Source of the DNA: JBIQLO01 sp044464175
GTDB lineage: Bacteria; Planctomycetota; Phycisphaerae; Tepidisphaerales; Tepidisphaeraceae
Direction of reading: 5' to 3'
NCBI GenBank assembly: GCA_044464175.1
Contig: JBIQLO010000009.1
Coordinates: 1 to 35,887, forward strand
Length of the DNA stretch: 35,887 nt
Positions 8,855-15,306 of this stretch are shown one piece after another (position 1 is the stretch's first letter; the number at the start of each line of letters is the position of its first letter). A program made the translations under genes and the position numbers. The notes beneath the pieces are model-generated. The model had not been told where the DNA came from. It ran no database searches and saw only the letters and a program-made list of their open reading frames with translations.

Positions 8855-8970
8855 CCAAAATTCGAGAATTCCACATTAGTCGAGGCCGGATTGTGAGAGC
8901 GAAATCACGAGCCCCCGGGGTGGCGGGCAGGGGCCATCAGGCCGCTGAATTAAAGGTAAAATCAGGAAAA

Positions 8971-9044
8971 TGGGCCCGACAAGATTCGAACTTGTGACCT
9001 CGTCCTTATCAGGGACGCGCTCTAACCAACTGAGCTACGAGCCC
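8971..9044 (-). tRNA. tRNA-Ile (GAU anticodon)
   Basis: The minus strand gives a complete 74-nt cloverleaf. Acceptor GGGCTCG pairs with CGGGCCC (one G-U), followed by discriminator A. The D arm is AGCTCAGTTGGTTAGAGC, the anticodon loop CTGATAA carries GAT, and the T arm is CAAGTTCGAATCTTG. CCA is not encoded. No partner tRNA-Ala or rRNA lies next to it, so it is not in the common rRNA-spacer position. Confidence 0.97.
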
Positions 9045-9079
9045 TCCATCCGCAGTCTCCCGCGAAGGAATTGCGGCAG

Positions 9080-9107
9080 ATTGTAGAAAGACCAGCCGCC
9101 ATGTCAA
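9080..9107 (-). promoter_or_regulatory. Promoter of tRNA-Ile
   Basis: On the minus strand, consensus TTGACA (9107-9102) and TACAAT (9085-9080) are separated by 16 bp. The predicted start is ~30 nt before the mature tRNA 5' end, a normal leader length. It is the closest match to the sigma-70 consensus that I found in the window. Confidence 0.7.
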
Positions 9108-9382
9108 ACCCACGGTCACGACGGAGGGGCGGATTGGGCCAGAGAGCGGCTCGGCGGTCACTCTGACCTGGATGGGCAAGACATCTACGACAATTTTGCC
9201 TGCTGGTCGGGGAGGAGTTGGGAATCAGGCGCGATTGAGGCGATTTTTGGGATATCCCCCTAGGTGGCACGGGTGTTGCTTTGGTGCAGGGCGATGGCAA
9301 AACGTTGAGCCATCACTCAAAGTTGCCCGCGCATACCGACCCCCTCCACTTCCGTGGAACGCGGGTCGGACCCCATAGCCCG

Positions 9383-9420
9383 CGATTGGCGTTCCCACTT
9401 GGGGACGCCAATCGTTTTTT
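9383..9420 (+). terminator. Strong intrinsic terminator with no recognised gene upstream
   Basis: A 14-bp stem (9383-9396 with 9401-9414; a single G-U pair) with loop ACTT is followed directly by six T residues. It works only on the plus strand, because the other side lacks a T-tract. The nearest upstream gene is the oppositely oriented tRNA, so it must end a short unannotated RNA or act as an attenuator in the leader of the TMTC-like gene that starts 52 bp later. Confidence 0.8.
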
Positions 9421-9471
9421 ATGCTCTGAGCCCCTTTTGCCAAAGGGCGAGCCCAACGGCACAATGAGCCC

Positions 9472-11034
9472 GTGGTTTCCCTCCGACAAGCTTGGCGTCC
9501 CGCCCTCGTATCGGCGCTGTTGGCGGCCGCCCTCTTTTCCATCACGCTGGCGGGCACCTATATCTACGACGATGTCTTCATCGTCGCGGGAGATGCACGG
9601 GTGGCCCATCCGGACCAGTGGGGCCGGTTCTGGACCCAAGGGTATTTCCCCGATGGAGTGGACAATCTTTACCGTCCCCTGACCTCCATGAGCTATGGCC
9701 TGCAGTGGTGGCTCAACGGCGACCGCCCCTGGGCGTTTCACCTGGTGAGCCTGCTGCTCTATGCCGCCTGTGCGGCGGTGGTGGCACTGCTGGCGTTTCG
9801 CTTGGGGGGGACGGCCGTCGCGTGGATCGCCGGGCTTCTCTTTGCCGTTCATCCGATCCATGTGGAGGTGGTGGCCGAACTGGTGGGGCGGGCCGATCTG
9901 ATTTGCACGTTGGCGTTTGTCGGAGCAATCCTTTTGTACCTGCGCCGGCCGCTGACGATGGGGCGGGTGTGGGGCATTTTCGGCTGCTGCGTGGTGGCGC
10001 TGTTGAGCAAGGAGCAGGGACTGCTGCTGCCGCTGGTATTGCTGATCCTGGCCGCCTGCCGGCGGCTGGAATCGCCGCAGCACCCGGCGCCGGACGCGGC
10101 GGGCCGGCGGGCGCATCTCTGGCTGGCGCTGCTGCTGTGCTGGGGGTGGGCCGGGTATATCGCCTTTCGGGAATGGATGTTGCCGATGGAATGGGACCGG
10201 CATCTGCTCGACTGGACGATCAACCCGATGGTCCGGGCCAAGGGGTGGGCCATCTGGCTCGTGCCGGTGGAGATGCTGGGGCGGTATGTCCAGTTGCTGG
10301 TTGTGCCCTGGAAACTCTCCATCGACTACGGGGGGCAGGTGATCGGGTGGACGATTCACCCGGGGGATCCGTACCTGTATGTCGGGCTGGCGGCGATCGG
10401 GGTGTGGGTGGTCTTGCTGGGCATCGCCCTGTGGCGGCGGTGGGGGGGCGTGGTCTTCTGCCTGCTGATGCTGGCGCTGACCTGGGGTATGGTCAGCAAC
10501 CTGGGCGTCTATATCGGCACCAACTTCGGCGAGCGGCTGATGTTTCTTCCTTCGGCCTTTTTCCTGATCCTGGTCGCGATGGGACTGGCGCGGCTGCCGC
10601 GGAAGGTGTGGATTCCGCTGCTTGTCGGGCTGCTGGCGCTGGGGGCGATCCGCAGCTTTACTTATGCCCGCCACTGGAATGATCGGCTGGGCTTTTATGA
10701 ATACTCGCTGCGGAATCAGCCCAAGTCGATCCGTCTCACTTTGCTGGTGGGGACGGAACTCAAGGCCCAGGGGCAACTGGATGCGGCGGCGCGCGTCTTT
10801 GATGAGGCGATCCGGCTCCAACCCGACTACTGGGCCGGCTGGATCGGCGCCTTCGAGGTGGCGCTGAAGCAGCACCGCCTGGCCGACGCCCGACGCTACA
10901 TGGAACAGGCGTGGAAGCTGGTGCCCAATCCGACGTATCTCTGGGGCCGGCGCGACGCGCTGGAGAAACTCGAAGCGCAACAGAAAGCGGCGTCTAGACC
11001 GGCGGCAGGCCCCGCACCCGGCGCCAGGCACTGA
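9472..11034 (+). CDS. TMTC-like multi-pass membrane glycosyltransferase with C-terminal TPR
   Basis: The protein has 520 residues and starts at GTG 9472, the first start in frame. About nine or more hydrophobic segments occupy residues 1-400. The first loop has YIYDDVFIV, an acidic pair expected in the catalytic loop of GT-C enzymes. The segment LLFAVHPIHVEVVAELVGRADLICTLAFV is the typical motif of TMTC/O-mannosyltransferase-like proteins. The C-terminal ~110 residues form two or so tetratricopeptide repeats (LDAAARVFDEAIRLQPDYWAGWIGAFEVAL, then LADARRYMEQAWKLVPNP). The likely role is transfer of sugar from a lipid donor to protein or a surface polymer; donor and acceptor are unknown. The 3' end overlaps the convergent DinB-family gene by 41 bp. 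Confidence 0.8.
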   Translation: MVSLRQAWRPALVSALLAAALFSITLAGTYIYDDVFIVAGDARVAHPDQWGRFWTQGYFPDGVDNLYRPLTSMSYGLQWWLNGDRPWAFHLVSLLLYAACAAVVALLAFRLGGTAVAWIAGLLFAVHPIHVEVVAELVGRADLICTLAFVGAILLYLRRPLTMGRVWGIFGCCVVALLSKEQGLLLPLVLLILAACRRLESPQHPAPDAAGRRAHLWLALLLCWGWAGYIAFREWMLPMEWDRHLLDWTINPMVRAKGWAIWLVPVEMLGRYVQLLVVPWKLSIDYGGQVIGWTIHPGDPYLYVGLAAIGVWVVLLGIALWRRWGGVVFCLLMLALTWGMVSNLGVYIGTNFGERLMFLPSAFFLILVAMGLARLPRKVWIPLLVGLLALGAIRSFTYARHWNDRLGFYEYSLRNQPKSIRLTLLVGTELKAQGQLDAAARVFDEAIRLQPDYWAGWIGAFEVALKQHRLADARRYMEQAWKLVPNPTYLWGRRDALEKLEAQQKAASRPAAGPAPGARH

Positions 11035-11473
11035 GCTGGCCCAGATGGGTCTGCTCGTGGCCGGTGAGCATCTGGATCACCAGCATTGCGAGTGTAGGGA
11101 AGCGGGCGGCATACGGCTGGGGAGGCGGGCCGGCCAGCGCCTTGGGGTCGAGGCTCCCCAGGGCCTCTTTCACCTTGGCGTGGGACCACTCCAGGGCTTC
11201 GACCAGTTCCTGCTTGGAGGCATACCGCGCCCGATCCGGCAGGGGTTTGGAATCGCGCCCGTACAGCGCTTTCCATTCGGGGGGAAACAAGGGCGGCTGG
11301 CCGCAGGTCGGCAGGATCACATTGGCCACCCCGGCCAGGTGGCCCAGCACCCAAGCCGGGTGATTCATGCCCGCCGCCGGCTGGAGGACCATCTGGTCAT
11401 CGGGCACATCGGCCACCAGCTTTCGGGCATATTCGAGGTTTCGATCGTAAAGAAACAGCAGGTCCTGAATCAT
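10994..11473 (-). CDS. DinB-family putative metal-binding protein
   Basis: This 159-residue protein is all-helical by pattern and fits the DinB/YfiT-like four-helix superfamily. The likely metal-binding histidines are H45 in NHPAWVLGHLAG and H139/H143 in GHEQTHLGQ, the usual one-plus-two arrangement. Many members are thiol-dependent transferases, but this subfamily is uncharacterised and the substrate cannot be given. The start MIQDLLFLYDRNLEYARKLV is a typical N-terminal helix for the family. It converges with and overlaps the TMTC-like gene at its 3' end. It has no evident operon partner, since the upstream side is a long gene-free region. Confidence 0.85.
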   Translation of the reverse strand: MIQDLLFLYDRNLEYARKLVADVPDDQMVLQPAAGMNHPAWVLGHLAGVANVILPTCGQPPLFPPEWKALYGRDSKPLPDRARYASKQELVEALEWSHAKVKEALGSLDPKALAGPPPQPYAARFPTLAMLVIQMLTGHEQTHLGQLSAWRRVRGLPPV

Positions 11474-11560
11474 GGGTAAGCTCCGTTTATCCTGAGTAGA
11501 CCTGAGGCAGTGTAAAAGGAGGCGGGGCGAATGGAAATAGGGGGGCGGAGTGTGAAATTC

Positions 11561-11670
11561 GGGTGGGTTGGGTTCGTTGGGAAATACGAGGTGTTGGGTT
11601 TGGCGGGGGAATCTTTGATTCTGGAGCGCCAGGGGGGATTTGGGTTTGGTTCGTTTGGGTTCGTTGGTTG
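11561..11670. repeat. G/T-rich dispersed-type repeat with TTCGTTGGG words
   Basis: The 13-mer TTGGGTTCGTTGG occurs at 11568-11580 and 11655-11667, with further variants (TTGGGTTTGG, TTGGTTCG) between and beside them. Read on the minus strand it gives ACCCAACGAACCC-like words that translate to Asn-Pro-Asn-Glu-Pro strings, a sequence type I associate with planctomycete intergenic repeats. Confidence 0.6.
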
Positions 11671-11821
11671 AGGAGAAGGCAGAAAGCGGAGGGGTGATCT
11701 TTGAGCTTGGGGCTGGGCGCAGGGGTGCCCTTGGGCCGGGCGAAGGGGATCGCGATGGGCGGACGGCGGAAGCGGGTCATTGTTTTGGCTCCTCTTATTA
11801 GCTCCTCTATCCTTACAGGGG

Positions 11822-11963
11822 GCGCTGCGCGATTTGGCGACGAAAGGCGCAGCGCGATTTTCCAAATCGCGGTTTTGAGATCGCCAGGGGCGATAATTCT
11901 TTTTTTCACGAAGTTTTTTGCCTGTTTTTGCGCTGCGCGTTTTGGCGACAAAGGGCGCAGCGC
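11822..11963. repeat. Pair of matching hairpins with conserved loop
   Basis: Two copies, 11822-11855 and 11930-11963, each have perfect 9-bp arms GCGCTGCGC/GCGCAGCGC around a 16-nt loop. The loops are nearly the same, sharing TTTGGCGAC and AAAG. A second perfect hairpin (CGCGATTT/AAATCGCG, 11853-11871) overlaps the right arm of the first copy, so the two folds compete. The layout resembles REP-type elements. Confidence 0.75.
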
Positions 11964-12120
11964 GCGGGGTCGGCGAAGAGCGCCCACAGATCAGGGAAGA
12001 ACGCCATTTGGATACGAGTCAGCGGGGATGCTGATATTCGGGTGCCCGCGGCCGGGCGGGGGGGTGATGGTGGGGGGCGGTGGATTGGCAACGGCGGGGC
12101 AAAGGCGTTATTTTTGGCGC

Positions 12121-12630
12121 ATGGCCAGTTTATGTGACCAATGCGCGGCCCTGTGTTGCCGATATTTTGCCCTGCCGCTGGACAACCCCAAGACGGCGAG
12201 GGAATACGATGACATCCGGTGGTACCTGATTCACGAGAATGTTGTCGTTTTCATCGAGGACAAGCAGTGGTACATCGGGATCATGAGCCGCTGCAAGCAC
12301 TTGCAGGCGGACAACCGGTGCGGCATCTATGAGACCCGGCCCAAAATTTGCAGGGAATACTCCACTGAGAACTGCGACTATCATGGGGGGGAGTACGATT
12401 TTGAGAAGCTTTTCACCAGCGCTGAGCAGTTGGAGGCGTACGCGAAGGAGCAATTGGCGGCCGCCCGGCAGCGCAAACGGACGGCGGCGCGGAAGAACAC
12501 GCCCCCCAAGCGCCCCTCCCGGCGGCGTTTGACGCTGGCGGCCGGGGCACTGGCGGCGCGAAACGCGCCCCTGAATGGCAACGGGCCGGCGCAGGCCAAC
12601 GGGCGGCGGGTGTCGTTGCCGCAGCTGTAG
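12121..12630 (+). CDS. YkgJ-family cysteine-cluster protein
   Basis: The protein has 169 residues. It begins MASLCDQCAALCCRYFALPLD and continues with CKHLQADNRCGIYETRPKICREY, the paired Cys pattern (CxxCxxxCC, then CxxL...CxIYxxRPxxC) of the YkgJ/UPF0153 family, thought to bind zinc or an iron-sulphur cluster. The last ~45 residues are Lys/Arg/Ala-rich and probably disordered. I chose ATG 12121 because the cysteine motif starts at once after it; the frame is open upstream to 11701, but that stretch is repeat-derived. Function is unknown. It leads a rightward series, with the HYExAFE gene 79 bp downstream. Confidence 0.85.
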   Translation: MASLCDQCAALCCRYFALPLDNPKTAREYDDIRWYLIHENVVVFIEDKQWYIGIMSRCKHLQADNRCGIYETRPKICREYSTENCDYHGGEYDFEKLFTSAEQLEAYAKEQLAAARQRKRTAARKNTPPKRPSRRRLTLAAGALAARNAPLNGNGPAQANGRRVSLPQL

Positions 12631-12637
12631 GCATCGG

Positions 12638-12684
12638 GGTCCGTGGTCCGTTTTCCGTCGTCCCAGAGAAATGGACCGCGGACC
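12638..12684. repeat. Imperfect palindrome made of GGTCCGT heptamers
   Basis: The left arm (12638-12650, GGTCCGTGGTCCG) pairs with 12672-12684 in 11 of 13 positions. The left side continues in 7-nt steps (GGTCCGT, GGTCCGT, TTTCCGT, CGTCCCA). It fills the gap between the YkgJ-type and HYExAFE genes and has the same architecture as the repeats at 15549, 18032, 20131 and 21586. Confidence 0.6.
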
Positions 12685-12709
12685 GCGGATGACCAAAGGT
12701 GGAGCAGCC

Positions 12710-13201
12710 ATGGATCGCGGACTGCATTACGAGGCGGCGTTTGAGGCCTTTCTGCGGGAGCGGGGGATCCCGTATGTGGCGGTGGACGAGGCAAAGAAGG
12801 CGCTTTTTTCCAACGCGGCGCTCAAGAGTTTTGACTTCGTGGTTTACAGCCGGAACGGGCCCAATCTGCTGGTGGATGTGAAGGGGCGGCAGTTGCGGCA
12901 GGGAAAGACGGGCGGATATCAGACCTGGGCGACGGAGCAAGACATCAACGATCTGATGCAGTGGGAGCAGGTGTTCGGGGAGGGGTTCAAGGCGGTGCTG
13001 ACATTCATTTACTGGATCGACGCGCCGCTGACGCCCGAGCGCGGGATGTTCGTCCACCAGGACCGGTGGTATCATCTGCTGGGGGTGGATCTGGCCGAGT
13101 ACCGCAACCACATGCGGCGGCGCAGCGTTAAGTGGGAGACGGTGGCGCTGCCGGCGGCCGATTTTCGGTCGCTTGCCCGTCCGCTGGAGGAATGGTTATG
13201 A
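12710..13201 (+). CDS. HYExAFE-family protein, nuclease-fold candidate
   Basis: The protein has 163 residues. HYEAAFEAFL at residues 6-15 is the signature that names the planctomycete HYExAFE family, whose function is not known. I also see the spacing of a PD-(D/E)XK nuclease core: E8 in the first helix, D42 in LKSFDFVVYS, then D56-V-K58 in LLVDVKGRQ, followed by a basic patch (RQLRQGK). The nuclease idea is my inference. The ATG is preceded by a purine-rich GGTGGAG. The stop overlaps the ATG of the next gene (ATGA), so the small membrane protein downstream is probably translationally coupled. Confidence 0.8.
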   Translation: MDRGLHYEAAFEAFLRERGIPYVAVDEAKKALFSNAALKSFDFVVYSRNGPNLLVDVKGRQLRQGKTGGYQTWATEQDINDLMQWEQVFGEGFKAVLTFIYWIDAPLTPERGMFVHQDRWYHLLGVDLAEYRNHMRRRSVKWETVALPAADFRSLARPLEEWL

Positions 13202-13455
13202 TGACGGGCATGAAACATCGGATTCTCATGGCCTTAACGGCCTTGATCGCGTTGCTGGGTTCGCCGCTGGCGGCCTTGGCGCAGCGGCAGTCGGAGGAGG
13301 GGCCGGAAATCTGGGATGCGCGTCTGGCGGGATTTCCCAAGAACGTGATTCTTGGCGGCCATTCCACCGCGCTGGTCTGGTTTGTCTTTATTGTGCTGGC
13401 GTTCATCGCCCTGGTGGTGCTGTTCAAGAACGCCAAGCGTACGCATCTGGATTAA
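13198..13455 (+). CDS. Small secreted or membrane protein with one C-terminal TM helix
   Basis: The protein has 85 residues and I recognise no family. MMTGMKHRILMALTALIALLGSPLAALAQ looks like a signal peptide cleaved near ALA-Q. A short polar segment (RQSEEGPEIWDARLAGFPKNVILGG) is followed by a single transmembrane helix (ALVWFVFIVLAFIALVVLF) and a basic tail KNAKRTHLD, predicting a periplasmic loop with the C-terminus in the cytoplasm. The start is ATG 13198, whose ATGA overlaps the HYExAFE stop; another ATG follows immediately at 13201. It may be a partner of the two small membrane proteins downstream. Confidence 0.75.
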   Translation: MMTGMKHRILMALTALIALLGSPLAALAQRQSEEGPEIWDARLAGFPKNVILGGHSTALVWFVFIVLAFIALVVLFKNAKRTHLD

Positions 13456-13524
13456 AATTCAGGTTCGCCGTTGGTCATTGGCTGTGGGCCGAGAAGCGGA
13501 TCGGCCCGCTATTGGGAGGCTTCC

Positions 13525-13809
13525 ATGAAAAACTTTACTTTCTGGGCGCTGGTCGTCGTGAACGCGTTGCTCCTGGTGATGTTTCTGGGGCGGGGGCATG
13601 AGAATGTGGCCGTGGGCCAGCAACAGCCGCAGCGGCCGCTGGCGACCGGCTCGTACCTGGCGATCCCCGGCACAATCGTGGGCGGGGCTGGGTCGGAGGT
13701 GGTCTATATTCTCGACACCCGCAACCAGCTTCTGACGGCGGTGCAGCAAAACAAGCAGAACATCAACGCGATGGCGCCGATCGATCTGACGCGGATTTTC
13801 CGGCACTGA
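13525..13809 (+). CDS. Small membrane-anchored protein, type A of a pair
   Basis: The protein has 94 residues and a family not known to me. The ATG follows GGAGG 7 nt upstream. Residues 4-21 (FTFWALVVVNALLLVMFLG) form an N-terminal transmembrane anchor. The rest is an exported domain: a Gln/Pro linker, then SYLAIPGTIVGGAGSEVVYILDTRNQLLTAVQQNKQNINAMAPIDLTRIF. The strand pattern SEVVYILDTRNQLLTAV resembles one blade of a propeller-like sheet and is echoed in the next gene (ESLYIINRDGQMAIF), which suggests the two are distant paralogues. It lies between another small membrane protein and the paired gene, ahead of bioB. Confidence 0.75.
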   Translation: MKNFTFWALVVVNALLLVMFLGRGHENVAVGQQQPQRPLATGSYLAIPGTIVGGAGSEVVYILDTRNQLLTAVQQNKQNINAMAPIDLTRIFRH

Positions 13810-13818
13810 TGCCGAGGA

Positions 13819-13898
13819 TTCGGGAATGTACGACAGGCTGGAAGCTTGTCCTACCGGGGGAGTTCGGGAAGGCATGACAGGCGGGCGGCCTGTTCTAC
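13819..13898. repeat. Two tandem copies of a palindrome-bearing repeat, 44-bp period
   Basis: Copies 13819-13854 and 13863-13898 both begin TTCGGGAA and both end with a 23-bp palindromic core of the form GACAGGC...CTGT/TTGTC followed by CTAC (13832-13854 and 13876-13898). Arm bases differ between copies while the pairing is mostly kept. They fill the 101-bp gap between the two paired small-protein genes. Confidence 0.75.
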
Positions 13899-13910
13899 AG
13901 CGAGGGTGAC

Positions 13911-14195
13911 ATGGACAAAAAGACATTCGGCATTGGAATTCTGTCGCTGATGGCGGTGGTGCTGATCGTGGCCAACTACCTGCCCCTGCCGCAGCCGACG
14001 GCGCGGGCGGACAATGCCGTGAAGGACACGCTCTCGGAATACCAGATGGTGACGGCGGGGAACACCGACGGCGGCGAATCGCTCTACATCATCAATCGGG
14101 ATGGGCAGATGGCGATTTTTCAGTATGACAACAACGCCCGAGCGCTCCACCTGGTGGGGACGCGGATGATCCCGGATCTGCTCCAGGGCAAGTAA
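13911..14195 (+). CDS. Small membrane-anchored protein, type B of a pair
   Basis: The protein has 94 residues and no family that I recognise. Residues 6-24 (FGIGILSLMAVVLIVANYL) form an N-terminal membrane anchor, followed by a PLPQPTARAD linker and a domain EYQMVTAGNTDGGESLYIINRDGQMAIFQYDNNARALHLVGTRMIPDLL. Length, anchor position and the YIINRDGQMAIF strand pair match the 94-residue protein encoded just upstream. The ATG is preceded by GCGAGGGTGAC, an acceptable ribosome-binding site. bioB begins 52 bp further on. Such membrane-tethered small domains often bind a partner, but nothing here says which. Confidence 0.75.
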   Translation: MDKKTFGIGILSLMAVVLIVANYLPLPQPTARADNAVKDTLSEYQMVTAGNTDGGESLYIINRDGQMAIFQYDNNARALHLVGTRMIPDLLQGK

Positions 14196-14247
14196 TCGTT
14201 TCGTAGTACCGTCCGCCCCGCGGGCCCAACCCACAAAGCCAACCTCA

Positions 14248-15306
14248 ATGAGCATTCGTCACGACTGGACCAAAGAAGAAGTTCAGGCCATTTTTGAGCA
14301 GCCGCTGCTGGAACTTGTGTTCCAGGCGGCCAGTGTGCATCGTCGGCATCACGACCCGCAGGAGGTGCAGGTTTGCCGGCTGGTGTCGATCAAGACCGGC
14401 GGCTGCCCGGAGGACTGCGCCTATTGCTCGCAGTCGGCCCATTACAAGACGCCGGTGCAGGCCGAGCCGCTGATGGATCCGCAGGAGGTGATGGAGATTG
14501 CCCGGCGTGCCAAGGCCTCGGGTGTGACGCGGGTCTGCATGGGGGCCGCCTGGCGCAAGGTGCGCGACAACGACCAGTTCGAGCGCGTCCTGGAGATGGT
14601 GCGCGGCGTGAATGAAATGGGGCTGGAGGTCTGCTGCACGCTGGGGATGCTCACGGAGGAACAGGCCAAGCGCCTGGATGAGGCGGGGCTGTATGCCTAC
14701 AACCACAACCTCGACACCTCGCGGGAATACTACGACAAGGTGATTACCACCCGGACCTATGACGACCGGCTGGAGACGATCGAGAACATTCGCAAGACGG
14801 ACATCACCGTCTGTTGCGGGGGCATTCTGGGGCTGGGAGAGTCGGAGGCCGATCGCATTTCGCTGCTGCACACGCTGGCGACGATGGACCCGCATCCTGA
14901 ATCGGTGCCGGTGAACCTGCTGGCGCAGGTGCCGGGAACGCCGATGGCGCAACAGAAGGATGTGTCGGCGGCCGAACTGGTGCGGATGGTCGCCACCGCG
15001 CGGATTCTGATGCCCAAGGCCACGGTGCGGCTGTCGGCGGGGCGGTCACGGCTGTCGGCCAGCGACCAGGCACTGTGCTTCCTGGCCGGGGCCAATTCCA
15101 TCTTCTCCAGCGAGGAGAAGAAGATGCTGACGCTGGCGGCGCCCTCGCCCGATTACGACGCCGACAAGGCACTGTTGGATCACCTGGGGCTGACGATGCG
15201 GCCGCCGTTCAAGGATGAGGCGGAAGCGACGGAGCAGCGGAGCGACGGAGCAACGGAGGCGGTGGGGTGCTGCTGCGGCGAGCCGGCCGGGTCATGCAGC
15301 CGGTAA
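14248..15306 (+). CDS. bioB: Biotin synthase
   Basis: The protein has 352 residues. BioB is the radical-SAM enzyme that inserts sulphur into dethiobiotin in the last step of biotin synthesis. The radical-SAM cluster motif is C53-x3-C57-x2-C60 in GGCPEDCAYCSQS. Candidate ligands of the second [2Fe-2S] cluster are C97 (RVCMGAAWR), C129 (LEVCCTLGML) and C189 (ITVCCGGILGLGE), and the conserved arginine is in TVRLSAGRSRL. The last ~30 residues (EATEQRSDGATEAVGCCCGEPAGSCSR) are not typical of the family. Part of them is encoded by four tandem 8-mers at 15226-15257, so the tail looks repeat-derived. The 3' end overlaps the ketoacyl-synthase-like gene by 13 bp. Confidence 0.97.
   Translation: MSIRHDWTKEEVQAIFEQPLLELVFQAASVHRRHHDPQEVQVCRLVSIKTGGCPEDCAYCSQSAHYKTPVQAEPLMDPQEVMEIARRAKASGVTRVCMGAAWRKVRDNDQFERVLEMVRGVNEMGLEVCCTLGMLTEEQAKRLDEAGLYAYNHNLDTSREYYDKVITTRTYDDRLETIENIRKTDITVCCGGILGLGESEADRISLLHTLATMDPHPESVPVNLLAQVPGTPMAQQKDVSAAELVRMVATARILMPKATVRLSAGRSRLSASDQALCFLAGANSIFSSEEKKMLTLAAPSPDYDADKALLDHLGLTMRPPFKDEAEATEQRSDGATEAVGCCCGEPAGSCSR
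15226..15257 (+). repeat. Four tandem octamers in the 3' end of bioB
   Basis: Octamers GCGACGGA, GCAGCGGA, GCGACGGA and GCAACGGA lie head to tail. They encode most of ATEQRSDGATE in the BioB tail. The word is the same as in the repeat at 20131-20208 (ACGGAGCGACAAAGGG), so this looks like a single arm of that element. Confidence 0.65.

Larger units (their letters stand above)
9045..9471 (+). other. Gene-free region between tRNA-Ile and the TMTC-like gene
   Basis: No credible coding sequence is present in these 427 bp. It holds the tRNA promoter, a 22-bp imperfect palindrome at 9293-9314 (arms GATGGC/GCCATC around a centred AACGTT, 18 of 22 positions symmetric) and a strong rightward terminator at 9383-9420. 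The palindrome shares the AACGTT core with the lacI operator but only 7 of 10 bases of the wider site. Confidence 0.6.
11474..12120. other. Gene-free region filled with repeats
   Basis: Several frames are open here, but none shows protein-like composition; the minus-strand frames read as Asn/Pro/Thr-rich strings typical of translated repeats. It contains a G/T-rich repeat (11561-11670), two matching hairpins (11822-11963) and nothing else I can name. Confidence 0.6.

Noticed and set aside
8971..9044. tRNA-Ile as the attachment site of the phage-like region
   Set aside because: It lies 20 kb from the phage-like genes with host genes between, is complete, and I saw no duplicate of its 3' end in the window.
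9281..9682. Plus-strand frame of 133 codons across the terminator before the TMTC-like gene
   Set aside because: It runs through a strong terminator and into the TMTC-like gene in another frame; composition is not protein-like.
9313..11031. Minus-strand open frame of 572 codons, Pro/Gln/His/Arg-rich
   Set aside because: It is antisense to the TMTC-like membrane protein; the Gln/Pro/Arg composition is the reverse reading of Leu/Trp/Gly codons.
11487..11987. Minus-strand frame with NPNEPNPN-like protein strings
   Set aside because: The peptide follows the period of the underlying DNA repeat and has no start site or domain; I treat it as translated repeat.
11561..13898. CRISPR array
   Set aside because: Repeats here are palindromic or word-periodic with no regular spacers of 30-40 nt, and no cas genes are present in the window.
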